Positions 7,934 to 16,253 of a stretch of DNA of 64,000 bases are shown here, piece by piece; positions within the stretch are counted from its first letter, which is position 1; every line of letters starts with the position of its first letter. A program made the position numbers and the translations under genes. The notes beneath the pieces were generated by a model. It ran no database searches, was not told the DNA's origin, and saw only the letters and a program-made list of their open reading frames with translations. Origin of the DNA: Campylobacter iguaniorum (GTDB lineage: Bacteria > Campylobacterota > Campylobacteria > Campylobacterales > Campylobacteraceae); the NCBI RefSeq assembly GCF_000736415.1, contig NZ_CP009043.1:1054001-1118000 (forward strand), written 5' to 3'.

Positions 7934-8764
7934 CTAAAAAATCACCGTTTTGTTACCATGTACGAAAACTCGCTCATCAAAAACAAGATCAAGCGCGTTG
8001 CTAAGGACGGTTTTTTCGACGTTTCTACCAGCTTTTTGCATATCTTTCCAGCCCATTTCGTGATTTACCCTAACGACATCTTGGGTGATGATAGGCCCCT
8101 CATCAAGGTCATTTGTCACGAAGTGCGCTGTGGCTCCGATAATCTTAACTCCACGCTCATGAGCTTGTTTATAAGGATTTGCGCCGATGAAAGCTGGAAG
8201 AAATGAGTGGTGAATATTTATGATTTTTTTTGGATAATTTGCCACAAAATTTGGGCTTAAAATCCTCATATATTTTGCTAAAACCATGTAGTCAAATTTA
8301 TATTTTTTAAGCTCGTTTAAAACAGCTAATTCATGCTCTTCTCTGCTTAAATTTTCAGTACTTATCAAAGTAAAAGGTATGTCAAATTTTTCTACCAAAG
8401 GCTTTAGAGTATCGTGGTTTGCTACCACGCCTAAGATATTTGCATTTAGCTCTCCACTGCTGTGTTTGATGAGTAGATCGCCCAAGCAGTGATTTTCTTT
8501 TGTCGCAAGGACTATTATATCTTTTTTGCGAATTTCTTCACAAAAAATCCCTGCATCTCGTGGCAAAAACGCACTCAAAGTGTTTTTAAACTCGCTCACA
8601 TTTATATCGCCGACCATAACTGCACGCATATAAAATCTCTCATTTTCGTGATCGACAAATTCACTTGTACTGACGTAGTTTAATCCATTTTTAAAGACTA
8701 TTTCGCTAACTCTTAGGATAAGACCTTTTTCATCAAAACAGTCAATTTTTAAAATATAATTCAA
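7934..8764 (-). CDS. purU: Formyltetrahydrofolate deformylase
   Basis: A 276-residue enzyme that hydrolyses 10-formyl-tetrahydrofolate to formate and tetrahydrofolate, balancing one-carbon pools. Residues 1-80 form an ACT-type domain (YILKIDCFDEKGLILRVSEIVF). The remainder is a formyltransferase fold with NIHHSFLPAFIGANPYKQAHERGVK and GATAHFVTNDLDEGPIITQ, which includes the catalytic His and Asp of the family. Length matches characterised PurU proteins (about 280). It is directly followed by trmL with no gap, and starts 68 nt after nadA, so partial co-transcription with nadA is possible. Confidence 0.95.
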   Translation of the reverse strand: MNYILKIDCFDEKGLILRVSEIVFKNGLNYVSTSEFVDHENERFYMRAVMVGDINVSEFKNTLSAFLPRDAGIFCEEIRKKDIIVLATKENHCLGDLLIKHSSGELNANILGVVANHDTLKPLVEKFDIPFTLISTENLSREEHELAVLNELKKYKFDYMVLAKYMRILSPNFVANYPKKIINIHHSFLPAFIGANPYKQAHERGVKIIGATAHFVTNDLDEGPIITQDVVRVNHEMGWKDMQKAGRNVEKTVLSNALDLVFDERVFVHGNKTVIF

Positions 8765-8832
8765 AATCTCTCCAAAAATTTAAAAAAATTGGCTAGATTA
8801 TAGCGTTTTTTTACTAAAATATAGATTATCTG

Positions 8833-9885
8833 CTAGTTGTGAGTTGCTTGAAGTGACGTTATATTTGACATAATTTTTAGCGAACTAGAAAGATAATCTT
8901 TGCTTAGTTTTGTGTGCGTGAGCGAATTAAGCTTTGAGCCAGTTTCTATGAAATTTTCAATATTTAAAAGTGATTTTTCAAGGTTTTTTAGAGTGATTTT
9001 TTGCATATTAGGACAGGTCGAGATAGTTAATGCGATAATAGTTTTATCCAGATTTTGTTTTTGTAGCTCTAAAACAAGCTCATAATCAGCTCCAATAGCC
9101 CATTTTTTATCATTTGAGCCTTTTATCATCTCATAAATATCATCGCTAGAACCGACGAAATCAGCTCGTTTTGCCACGCCCTCACTGCAGTCAAAATGAA
9201 CTGCTATTTTTATATCTTTAAATTTAGCTTTAACATTTCTAATATGCTCTATTTTAAACTTTTGATGTACTCCACAACAAGCGTCATATAAAAATAGTTT
9301 TGCCTTTGACAAGTCGCCTTTGCATTTTAACGATAAATCTTTGGCAAAAATAGCTATTTCTTCTGGCTTGATACCAAGCTCGTTTGCACAGTTTAACGCT
9401 AGATAAAAATTTGGATAGCAAAAAATCGGTCTATCTTGTTTTAGATAATAATCCATAATCTGCTTTGCATTTGAGCCAGTACATGGTGATCCGTCAAATT
9501 TATCACAGATTCCTTGTTGGCTTATGAGTGAGTTTATATAGACTACTGGCGCGCATTTTTTCTCAGTAAGTGAATTTATCATCAAAATGGTGTTACTTAC
9601 GGTAACAAAATCAATAGAGTCAGCCATCAAACATTTAGCATTTGGATCAGGAAGTATGACTTTTTGTCCATTTTTAGCAAACATAGATATGCTTTGAGCG
9701 ATAAAAGAAACACCACATAATATTATAAATTTAGCATTGCTTTTTGCACACTGCATTATGAGATCGTATGAGCTGCCTACGATGTTTGCGTACTTTCTTA
9801 TCTCTTGGCTTTGATAGTAGTGGGCTGCGATTAAAATATCGTCGCCATATTTGTCTAGAATTTGGCTTATATGCGACTCTTTCAC
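8833..9885 (-). CDS. nadA: Quinolinate synthase A
   Basis: A 350-residue [4Fe-4S] enzyme that condenses iminoaspartate with dihydroxyacetone phosphate to quinolinate in NAD synthesis. AAHYYQ near residue 21, DPNAKCLMADS, VHFDCSEG and STCPNMQKIT supply three cysteines in the positions of the cluster ligands. The usual HPEC motif reads HFDC here, a mild variation. Translation starts with GTG, chosen because AAGGAGG lies 5 nt upstream. nadB and nadC are not adjacent. The upstream 147-nt gap is shared with dedA and holds three ATAAC/GTTAT half-sites that could be an operator. Confidence 0.95.
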   Translation of the reverse strand: MKESHISQILDKYGDDILIAAHYYQSQEIRKYANIVGSSYDLIMQCAKSNAKFIILCGVSFIAQSISMFAKNGQKVILPDPNAKCLMADSIDFVTVSNTILMINSLTEKKCAPVVYINSLISQQGICDKFDGSPCTGSNAKQIMDYYLKQDRPIFCYPNFYLALNCANELGIKPEEIAIFAKDLSLKCKGDLSKAKLFLYDACCGVHQKFKIEHIRNVKAKFKDIKIAVHFDCSEGVAKRADFVGSSDDIYEMIKGSNDKKWAIGADYELVLELQKQNLDKTIIALTISTCPNMQKITLKNLEKSLLNIENFIETGSKLNSLTHTKLSKDYLSSSLKIMSNITSLQATHN

Positions 9886-9901
9886 CAGACCTCCTTTTAA
9901 A

Positions 9902-9929
9902 ATAACTATTTTTTGGTTATCAAAATAAC
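9902..9929. promoter_or_regulatory. Cluster of ATAAC/GTTAT half-sites upstream of nadA
   Basis: ATAAC at 9902-9906, GTTAT at 9916-9920 and ATAAC at 9925-9929. The last two form GTTAT-CAAA-ATAAC, a 14-bp inverted repeat. They lie 5-45 nt upstream of the nadA ribosome binding site. A regulator is not identified. Confidence 0.3.
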
Positions 9930-10032
9930 AGATCCAAATTTATGTATATTTTAAATTATATATAAATTTTGCACAAAATAACATCAAAAATTTACTAATC
10001 ATTGATAAAATTATATTTTTTTAAGGAGAACT

Positions 10033-10635
10033 ATGTTAGCCCAGATTGTTGATTTTTTAGTAAATTTAGTGGGTGAGTGGGGATATATTGGAATATTTTT
10101 ACTTATGGCATTAGAAAGCAGCTTTTTTCCTTTTCCAAGCGAAGTCGTGATGATACCAGCTGGATACTTGGTTTTCAAAGGCGATATGAATGTTTGGATT
10201 GCATTTTTAGCAGGGGTTTTTGGTAGTCTTGCTGGAGCTATTTTTAACTACTATTTGTGTTATTTTTTTGGTAGAGGTTTCATAGAAAAATATGGTAAAT
10301 ACGTTGGTATAACGCCAGAAAAAATGGATAAATTTGAAAAGTTTTTTATAAAATACGGTGAGATTTCGACTTTTAATTGCCGTTTGCTTCCTGGAATTCG
10401 CCAGTATATCAGTCTTCCAGCAGGTCTTGCAAAGATGAATATGTTTAGATTTTGCTTGTTTACAAGCATTGGAGCTGGGATTTGGGTGGCTATACTTATG
10501 GCTATCGGATATGTTTTAGGCGATCAAAAAGAGCTGATAAAAGAGTATCTCCACACTATCACAATAGGACTTGTAATAGCTGTAGCCATCATAAGTGTAG
10601 CCTATATTTACATTCAAAAAAGAAAAACAAACTAA
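10033..10635 (+). CDS. DedA family membrane protein
   Basis: A 200-residue inner-membrane protein of the DedA/SNARE-associated family, linked in other bacteria to undecaprenyl-phosphate or phospholipid flipping and membrane homeostasis. Diagnostic stretches are ALESSFFPFPSEVVMIPAGYL (residues 26-46, with the conserved acidic residue and Pro-x-Pro), GAIFNYYLCYFFGRGF and FNCRLLPGIRQYISLPAGLAKM, where the conserved arginines sit. AAGGAG lies 6 nt before ATG. It is transcribed alone, divergent from nadA, and converges on the small gene behind lpxD with a 4-nt overlap of stop codons. Confidence 0.9.
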   Translation: MLAQIVDFLVNLVGEWGYIGIFLLMALESSFFPFPSEVVMIPAGYLVFKGDMNVWIAFLAGVFGSLAGAIFNYYLCYFFGRGFIEKYGKYVGITPEKMDKFEKFFIKYGEISTFNCRLLPGIRQYISLPAGLAKMNMFRFCLFTSIGAGIWVAILMAIGYVLGDQKELIKEYLHTITIGLVIAVAIISVAYIYIQKRKTN

Positions 10636-10650
10636 GAATTTGTTTTTCTT
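10620..10650. terminator. Bidirectional terminator of dedA and the convergent small gene
   Basis: AAGAAAAACAAA (10620-10631) and TTTGTTTTTCTT (10639-10650) are a perfect 12-bp inverted repeat with a 7-nt loop. The stem includes the last codons of both convergent genes, and each strand ends in a T-rich tract. Confidence 0.6.
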
Positions 10651-10871
10651 AATTCATTTTTTATATGCGTAAGAGAGTCCAAAAGTTCGTTGAGATTTTC
10701 GTATGGGATATGGACTTTCCAGTCAGGTTCATCTTCGCCTTTTAGACTTATTCCTATACTTACGACTGGCTTTGAGCCTCTTCCATAAGGCTCGTCTAAA
10801 TTTGCAACACTTATAGTGCCTTTTCTTGTATCGTGGAGTGCAAAAGTTCTATAAATTTTAACCCTACTCAT
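10632..10871 (-). CDS. Conserved small protein of unknown function (79 aa)
   Basis: A 79-residue hydrophilic protein beginning MSRVKIYRTFALHDTRKGT. The start is placed at 10871 because this ATG overlaps the lpxD stop as ATGA; an upstream start at 10919 would run inside lpxD without a ribosome site. It has no signal peptide or membrane segment and reads as a small mixed alpha/beta fold (SISVANLDEP-like strands, then a C-terminal helix ENLNELLDSLTHIKNEL). No family is recognised. Coupling to lpxD and the ilv genes indicates it is expressed with them; the overlap with dedA on the opposite strand is 4 nt. Confidence 0.65.
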   Translation of the reverse strand: MSRVKIYRTFALHDTRKGTISVANLDEPYGRGSKPVVSIGISLKGEDEPDWKVHIPYENLNELLDSLTHIKNELRKTNS

Positions 10872-11818
10872 CGTTTTATCCCAAATACTTTTAGCATTTT
10901 TGCTTGGAGTTTGAACCACTCTTTTAGCTTCATTACAGGATATCCAGCGTAATCTTCTTTGCCTTCAATGTCTTTTGTGACGCCACCACGACCTGCGACT
11001 TTGGCAAAATCACCTATGCTAAGATGTCCAACTGTGGCGCTTTGTCCACCCATAACTACGTTTCTTCCTAGCTTTGAGCTTCCTGCAAGCCCTACTTGAG
11101 CCACGATGATACAACCAAATCCAAGCTCACAGTTGTGACCTATTTGGACTAGATTGTCTATCTTGCTATGAGTTTTTACGATAGTTGGCTCAAACACGCC
11201 ACGATCTATCGTCGTGCAAGCACCGATTTCTACGTTATCTTCAAGCTCAACCCAGCCATTGTGATAGATCTTGATATGCTCACCCATTTTAGTATGAGCG
11301 TAACCAAATCCATCACTTCCTATGACTGCATTTGCGTTTATGTGACACTCATTTCCTATCTTGCAGTCATTATATATCACGACATTTGGGTGGATTATAC
11401 ACTCATCACCTATGACTACATTATCTCCCACATAAGCTCCAGCCATCACAACTGTATTTTTGCCTATTTTTACGTTGCTACCTATATGTACGTTTGGCAT
11501 GATAGTCGCGCTCTCATCTATCATAGACTCTGCTACTTCATAAAAAAGCGGCTTTGAAAAAGGCTTAGAAAGAATAGCAAATGCAAGGTGCGGATTTTCT
11601 ACCACGATGGCTTTGCTTTTGACTAAATTTGCCATTTGCTCTGTGACAAGCACGGCTCCAGCCTTGCTATCTTCGATAAATTTAGCATTTTTTGGGCTAT
11701 CGCAATAGCTTAGCTCATTTTCGTTTGCACGTCCGAGCGAATTTAGGGCTTGGATTTCGATATCTTCGCCACTAAACTCTAAATTTAAAATACCATAAAT
11801 TTCACTTAATTTCATCAT
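10868..11818 (-). CDS. lpxD: UDP-3-O-(3-hydroxyacyl)glucosamine N-acyltransferase
   Basis: A 316-residue cytosolic enzyme adding the second acyl chain in lipid A synthesis. The N-terminal uridine-binding domain covers roughly residues 1-95. A left-handed beta-helix of hexapeptide repeats follows (IMPNVHIGSNVKIGKNTVV onward). The catalytic-type His is in NLVQIGHNCELGFG, and GHLSIGDFAKVAGRGGV closes the helix as in LpxD. Length agrees with C. jejuni LpxD as recalled. ATGA overlaps link it to ilvH upstream and to the 79-residue protein downstream, so branched-chain amino acid and lipid A genes share a transcript. Confidence 0.95.
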   Translation of the reverse strand: MMKLSEIYGILNLEFSGEDIEIQALNSLGRANENELSYCDSPKNAKFIEDSKAGAVLVTEQMANLVKSKAIVVENPHLAFAILSKPFSKPLFYEVAESMIDESATIMPNVHIGSNVKIGKNTVVMAGAYVGDNVVIGDECIIHPNVVIYNDCKIGNECHINANAVIGSDGFGYAHTKMGEHIKIYHNGWVELEDNVEIGACTTIDRGVFEPTIVKTHSKIDNLVQIGHNCELGFGCIIVAQVGLAGSSKLGRNVVMGGQSATVGHLSIGDFAKVAGRGGVTKDIEGKEDYAGYPVMKLKEWFKLQAKMLKVFGIKR

Positions 11819-12276
11819 ACTTCCATCATTACAGATCCGCTTCTTACGATTTGAATCGGATTATATTTTTTCATAACTTTTATAAAGCAATCAATCCTAC
11901 TAGCATTATCGCAAGCCATAACGATAATATAATTTTCGTTTGCGTTTGCAACGCTTCCGTTGTAAGATTTTAGTATCGCATCAAGTCCGCTAAAATCTTC
12001 ATTTAAAGAAATTTTGACTAAGACCATCTCTTTTTCTACGTATTCGCCGCTATCTATGACTTTGTATGTAGGGATGAGCTTATGAAGTTGTTTTACGATT
12101 TGTTCAAAAACCCTCTCATCGCCACTAGTTACGATACTTACTCTTGAAAACTCACTATCAGGCACTGGAGCAACAGTCAAAGAATCTATGTTGTATCCAC
12201 GTCCAGAAAAAAGCCCTGCAATACGGCTTAGAACGCCATGCTCATTTAAAACGATAGCTGATATAACTCTTCTCAT
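11815..12276 (-). CDS. ilvH: Acetolactate synthase small (regulatory) subunit
   Basis: A 153-residue regulatory subunit of acetohydroxyacid synthase. The N-terminal ACT domain (RRVISAIVLNEHGVLSRIAGLFSGRGYNIDSLTV, residues 2-35) contains the valine-binding region, followed by a second ACT-like half. It stimulates the catalytic subunit and confers feedback inhibition by valine in characterised systems. It lies 3 nt after the large-subunit stop and overlaps the lpxD start by 4 nt. Length is typical for the short IlvH class (about 155-165). Confidence 0.95.
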   Translation of the reverse strand: MRRVISAIVLNEHGVLSRIAGLFSGRGYNIDSLTVAPVPDSEFSRVSIVTSGDERVFEQIVKQLHKLIPTYKVIDSGEYVEKEMVLVKISLNEDFSGLDAILKSYNGSVANANENYIIVMACDNASRIDCFIKVMKKYNPIQIVRSGSVMMEV

Positions 12277-12279
12277 TGC

Positions 12280-13956
12280 TTACTCCAATATCATATTATA
12301 AATTGCAGCTCCAGCTGGAACCATAGGTAAAACGTTTTCAAATCTATCTATTTTTACCTCTATAACGCTTACCGTGTCTAGCTCAAGAGCTTTTTTAAGT
12401 GCAGCTTTAAACTCATCTTTAGTCTTAACGCTAAATCCAACTCCGCCAAAACCTTCGCAAATTTTGACAAAATTTGGTTGAATGCTTAGATCTGTGTTTG
12501 AGTATCTCTCTTCATAGAAAAATGTCTGCCATTGGCGAACCATTCCTAAGAAGTTGTTGTTTAAAATGATATTTATCACGCGTTTTTTATTTGCTACTAG
12601 AGTCATCAGCTCTTGGATATTCATAAGAAATCCACCATCCCCACTCACAGCGATGACTGGTTTATCACTAGCCCACGCAGCTCCCACTGCACTTGGCAAG
12701 CCATATCCCATTGTTCCAAGCCCACCACTTGTAAGCAGATGTCTTGGCTCATTAAATGGATAAAATTGCGCTACCCACATTTGGTGCTGACCGACATCTG
12801 TTGCGATTATGGCGTCTTCTCCAGTGATTTTGGCTATATTTTGTACTACCCATTGAGGTTTTAAGACCTCATCGCTATCTTTGTAGCCAAGTGGATGAAG
12901 TTTTTTATAGATTTCTATTTGATCTCTCCAAGGTTTGAAAATATCATCTTTTATATCTATTTTATCATTTAGCTCTATCATTACATTTTTTAGATCGCCG
13001 ACTATTGGATACTCTGCATTTACGATTTTGCCAATGCTACTTGGATCGATATCTACGTGTATGACTTTTGCATTTTTGCCAAATTCGCTTAGTTTTCCAG
13101 TAACCCTATCATCAAATCTAGCTCCAAGACAGATTATGAGATCTGACTCACTTAAAGCCATATTTGCAGCGTAGCTTCCGTGCATTCCGACCATACCTAA
13201 ATTTAACTCATCATCACTTCTTAAAACACCAAGTGCCATTAAAGTAAGCACGGCTGGGATTTTAGCGGTAGCGGCAAATTTTCTTATCTCATCGCTGGCA
13301 TTTGAGTTTATAGCTCCACCACCAAGATATAAGATAGGTTTTTTGGATTTGCTTATAGCTTCACAGGCTTTTTTAATCTGATTTGGATGACCTTTTGTGG
13401 TTGGCTTATAAGTTTGCATTTTTATCTCATCAGGATAGACAAAATCCCCAATAGCAGCCGTTACGTCTTTTGGCACGTCCACATGCACAGGGCCTGGACG
13501 ACCACTTCTTGCTATATAAAAAGCCTCTTTTAGAATGCGAGGAAGCTCATCTATTGTTTTGACTAGAAAGTTATGTTTTACACAAGGTCTTGAGATGCCA
13601 ACAGCGTCTATTTCTTGAAATGCGTCAGTACCTATGAGCGGTAGGGCGACTTGACCGCTTATGAGCACCAGTGGAATCGAATCAGCATAAGCAGTAGCAA
13701 GGCCAGTTACAGCATTCGTAAAACCAGGACCACTTGTCACAAAAGCAACTCCGACTTTGCCGCTAGCTCTAGCGTATCCATCTGCTGCATGCACTGCTGC
13801 TTGTTCGTGACGAGTAAGTATATGAGTAAAATAATTTTGTTTATAAGTCTCATCATATATGTTTAAAGCCGCTCCACCAGGATAGCCAAAAACAAACTCA
13901 ACTCCTTCGTGCTTTAATGCTTCACTTATCATCTGTGAACCATTTAATCTTTTCAT
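12280..13956 (-). CDS. ilvB: Acetolactate synthase large subunit
   Basis: A 558-residue thiamine-diphosphate enzyme making acetolactate or acetohydroxybutyrate for valine, leucine and isoleucine. Seen are FGYPGGAALNIYD, the activating-Glu region TRHEQAAVHAADGYAR, the FAD-type binding core, and the ThDP/Mg motif GDGGFLMNIQEL followed by NNNFLGMVRQWQ. Translation is placed at MKRLNG; an in-frame GTG 9 nt upstream lies inside the AAGGTGG ribosome site. The symbol follows common Campylobacter usage; ilvI is equally used. The leader is only about 23 nt, so no attenuator fits in front of it. Confidence 0.95.
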   Translation of the reverse strand: MKRLNGSQMISEALKHEGVEFVFGYPGGAALNIYDETYKQNYFTHILTRHEQAAVHAADGYARASGKVGVAFVTSGPGFTNAVTGLATAYADSIPLVLISGQVALPLIGTDAFQEIDAVGISRPCVKHNFLVKTIDELPRILKEAFYIARSGRPGPVHVDVPKDVTAAIGDFVYPDEIKMQTYKPTTKGHPNQIKKACEAISKSKKPILYLGGGAINSNASDEIRKFAATAKIPAVLTLMALGVLRSDDELNLGMVGMHGSYAANMALSESDLIICLGARFDDRVTGKLSEFGKNAKVIHVDIDPSSIGKIVNAEYPIVGDLKNVMIELNDKIDIKDDIFKPWRDQIEIYKKLHPLGYKDSDEVLKPQWVVQNIAKITGEDAIIATDVGQHQMWVAQFYPFNEPRHLLTSGGLGTMGYGLPSAVGAAWASDKPVIAVSGDGGFLMNIQELMTLVANKKRVINIILNNNFLGMVRQWQTFFYEERYSNTDLSIQPNFVKICEGFGGVGFSVKTKDEFKAALKKALELDTVSVIEVKIDRFENVLPMVPAGAAIYNMILE

Positions 13957-13985
13957 TCGTTCCACCTTTTGTATAAAAATGTTAA

Positions 13986-13991
13986 ATTATA
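13986..13991 (-). promoter_or_regulatory. -10 element of the ilvB-ilvH-lpxD promoter
   Basis: On the minus strand GGTATAATTT matches the sigma70 -10 consensus TATAAT, with T-rich sequence upstream as in Campylobacter promoters lacking a strong -35. Predicted start of transcription is about 23 nt before the ilvB ATG. Confidence 0.6.
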
Positions 13992-14058
13992 CCTTGATTT
14001 TTGTTAAGCAAATTTAAAATATGAGAAATTTATATATTGAAATTTAAAAACTGTTTTG

Positions 14059-14085
14059 TAGATGTGTAAATTTCACACATCTACG
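14059..14085 (-). terminator. Terminator downstream of flgH
   Basis: GTAGATGTGT (14059-14068) pairs perfectly with ACACATCTAC (14076-14085) across a 7-nt loop, followed on the minus strand by an AAAACAGTTTTTAAATT stretch. It lies 15 nt after the flgH stop. Confidence 0.65.
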
Positions 14086-14099
14086 TTAAATTTGATGGA

Positions 14100-14798
14100 T
14101 TAAAACGGCCAAATACTCTCTAGCATTCTAGTTCCCCAAGGTTTTGTAGTAGCTCTGTCTAAATCGCCCTCGGTTTTGTAAAGTATCTTAGCATCTGCTA
14201 TGTATCTAGATTCGATTTGGTTGTTTTGGCTGATGTCATAAGGTCTGATGACGCCACTTATTTGTACGATTTGTTTTTCGTTGTTTATGAGTAGCTCTTT
14301 GCTTCCTTCTATAAAATAATTTCCGTTATTTAGTATTTTGATGATTCTAGCTGAGATTGTGGTAGTAAATGCTTCATTTCTTGTATTTGATCCACTTCCG
14401 CTATATTTGTTCGCACTTCCGCCACTGAATCCTACATTTGTAAGTCTGTTTAGCTGATTTGTCACACTGCCCCATCTTGAGTCATCTCCAGCGCTAAAGG
14501 CTCCAGCATTTAATGATAGTGTTGAGTCTTTGTTTGTGGATTTATCACTTTTTGAGCTTTGATTTGTATTTTCACTAATGACAATAGTCACGATATCATT
14601 TATATTCATAGCTTTTCTATCTGAAAACAAAGGATTATCTCCACGCCCAAAAAGGCTTCCTTGATTTACTTGCCCAAGACCATTTTCTTTCGCTGGGAGC
14701 TGCTCTACGTAAGCTGGTGGCTCCATAGAAATCTTTGGATCGCTACTAGCACAACCTGTCAAAACCAGTAAAAAAACAGTAAAAATATATTTGCTCAT
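14100..14798 (-). CDS. flgH: Flagellar L-ring protein FlgH
   Basis: A 232-residue outer-membrane lipoprotein that forms the L-ring bushing of the flagellar rod. The N-terminus is a lipoprotein signal with lipobox LTGC (Cys about residue 15). The middle NPLFSDRKAMNINDIVTIVISENTNQSSKSDKST and the C-terminal GVIRPYDISQNNQIESRYIADAKILY are classic FlgH segments. It stands alone, divergent from pta. A sigma54-type promoter lies 35-50 nt upstream, matching RpoN control of rod and hook genes in Campylobacter. A strong hairpin terminator follows the stop. Confidence 0.96.
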   Translation of the reverse strand: MSKYIFTVFLLVLTGCASSDPKISMEPPAYVEQLPAKENGLGQVNQGSLFGRGDNPLFSDRKAMNINDIVTIVISENTNQSSKSDKSTNKDSTLSLNAGAFSAGDDSRWGSVTNQLNRLTNVGFSGGSANKYSGSGSNTRNEAFTTTISARIIKILNNGNYFIEGSKELLINNEKQIVQISGVIRPYDISQNNQIESRYIADAKILYKTEGDLDRATTKPWGTRMLESIWPF

Positions 14799-14823
14799 AA
14801 ACTACCTTAAAATATAAATATGA

Positions 14824-14829
14824 TACAAT
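14824..14829 (+). promoter_or_regulatory. -10 element of the pta-ackA promoter
   Basis: TGATACAAT is an extended -10 (TGn then TACAAT at 14824-14829), giving a leader of about 29 nt to the GTG start of pta. It overlaps the region of the divergent flgH promoter. Confidence 0.5.
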
Positions 14830-14832
14830 TTA

Positions 14833-14848
14833 AGCAAAATAAGTTCCA
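14833..14848 (-). promoter_or_regulatory. Sigma54 promoter of flgH
   Basis: The minus strand reads TGGAAC-TTATT-TTGCT. This matches TGGCAC-N5-TTGCW with one change, and the GGAA...TTGC form is usual for Campylobacter RpoN promoters. Transcription would start about 12 nt after the GC, leaving roughly 24 nt to the flgH ATG. Confidence 0.65.
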
Positions 14849-14864
14849 AAATAAGGAGAAGCTG

Positions 14865-16253
14865 GTGTTAAGAAGTATTTATGTTTTAAATTCCGACTTT
14901 GAAAATCACGAATTTAAGCAAAATTTGTTTGAGCATTTAGGAAAAATTTATAAAAATATTGTTACATTTTTCCCTATATCTGATGATAATGTGAATATTT
15001 GTAACACTGTTCTTACCAAAACAGAGGCAATAGAGCAAATAGGTAACGGCAATAAAAATATACTTTTAAAAAATATGATAGCTAAATTTGACTCTATAAA
15101 AGCAGATTTTATCATAGTTGTTGGTGGTTTTATCGATATTTTAGATGACGAAATAGCAAAAAACCTAAACTCTCCATTTTTACTAAGCAAACAAAGCAAA
15201 TTTAAAAGTAAAATATTTAAATTTGATGTTTTGAGTAGCGTAGAAAATATATTTACCAAAACTAGCACCGCTATAACTCCGCTTAGATTTGAGATGTCAC
15301 TATATCAAAGAGCTGCAAAAAATATAAAAACAGTAGTTTTGCCAGAAAGCGATGATGAAAGAGTGCTAAAAGCAGCTGCAATACTTCTAAAAAGTGGCTC
15401 AGTGAAGCTGATTTTACTCGGCAACAAGGACGAGATAAATGACAAGGCAAATAGCCTTGGGCTAGATCTTGGAGGCATAAGGATTATAGATCATTCATAT
15501 AATGAGTTTAGCGAGGATTTCGCAAAAACTCTGTTTGAGCTAAGAAAAGAAAAAGGAATGGAGCTGGCAACTGCAAAAGAGCTGATGAAAGACAGAACCT
15601 ACTTTGGGACTATGCTAGTTTATAAAAATATAGCAAATGCTATGGTAAGTGGAGCTAGCACGACCACAGCTGAGACTATCCGCCCTGCACTTCAGTTTAT
15701 CAAGATGAAACCTGGAGTTAAAAGCGTGAGCGGAAGCTTTATCATGTGTTTAGATACACAAATTCAGTTATTTGCTGATTGCGCTATCACACCAAATCCC
15801 ACCACAGACCAGCTAGCTGGCGTAGCACTCAGCACTGCAAAAACAACCAAAGACTTTGGGCTAGAGCCAAAAGTAGCGATGCTTAGCTACGCAACTGGAG
15901 ATAGTGCAAAAGGAGACGATATAGAGTTTGTAGCTGAGGCGACAAACAAAGTAAGGCAGCTAGATCCAAGCTTAGCAGTCGATGGTCCTATACAGTTTGA
16001 CGCTGCAGTAGATCCAAAAGTAGCAGCCAAAAAACTGCCGGGCTCAAAAGTCGCTGGCCAGGCAAATACATTTGTGTTTCCAAATTTAAACTGCGGAAAT
16101 ATCTGCTACAAAGCAGTCCAAAGAAGTGCAGACGCTCTTGCCATTGGCCCGATTTTGCAAGGCCTAAATAAACCAGTAAATGATTTAAGTAGGGGTTGTA
16201 GCGTAGAAGACATCGTAAATACGGTTTTAATCAGCGCAATACAAGGAGAATAG
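14865..16253 (+). CDS. pta: Phosphate acetyltransferase
   Basis: A 462-residue enzyme converting acetyl-CoA and phosphate to acetyl phosphate. The C-terminal two thirds (from about residue 140) is the PTA/PTB domain, with VVLPESDDERVLKAAAILL, GMELATAKELMKDRTYFG, GMLV-like GTMLVYKNIANAMVSGA, PNPTTDQLAGVAL and GPIQFDAAVDPKVAAKK. The N-terminal third is a poorly conserved P-loop-like regulatory region. GTG at 14865 is preferred: AAGGAG lies 6 nt before it. The ATG at 14820 has no ribosome site and falls within the promoter. ackA follows without a gap. Confidence 0.95.
   Translation: MLRSIYVLNSDFENHEFKQNLFEHLGKIYKNIVTFFPISDDNVNICNTVLTKTEAIEQIGNGNKNILLKNMIAKFDSIKADFIIVVGGFIDILDDEIAKNLNSPFLLSKQSKFKSKIFKFDVLSSVENIFTKTSTAITPLRFEMSLYQRAAKNIKTVVLPESDDERVLKAAAILLKSGSVKLILLGNKDEINDKANSLGLDLGGIRIIDHSYNEFSEDFAKTLFELRKEKGMELATAKELMKDRTYFGTMLVYKNIANAMVSGASTTTAETIRPALQFIKMKPGVKSVSGSFIMCLDTQIQLFADCAITPNPTTDQLAGVALSTAKTTKDFGLEPKVAMLSYATGDSAKGDDIEFVAEATNKVRQLDPSLAVDGPIQFDAAVDPKVAAKKLPGSKVAGQANTFVFPNLNCGNICYKAVQRSADALAIGPILQGLNKPVNDLSRGCSVEDIVNTVLISAIQGE

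Noticed and set aside
14820-14864. Pta translation from ATG at 14820
   Set aside because: No ribosome site, and the ATG falls in the probable -10 region; GTG at 14865 has AAGGAG at proper spacing.
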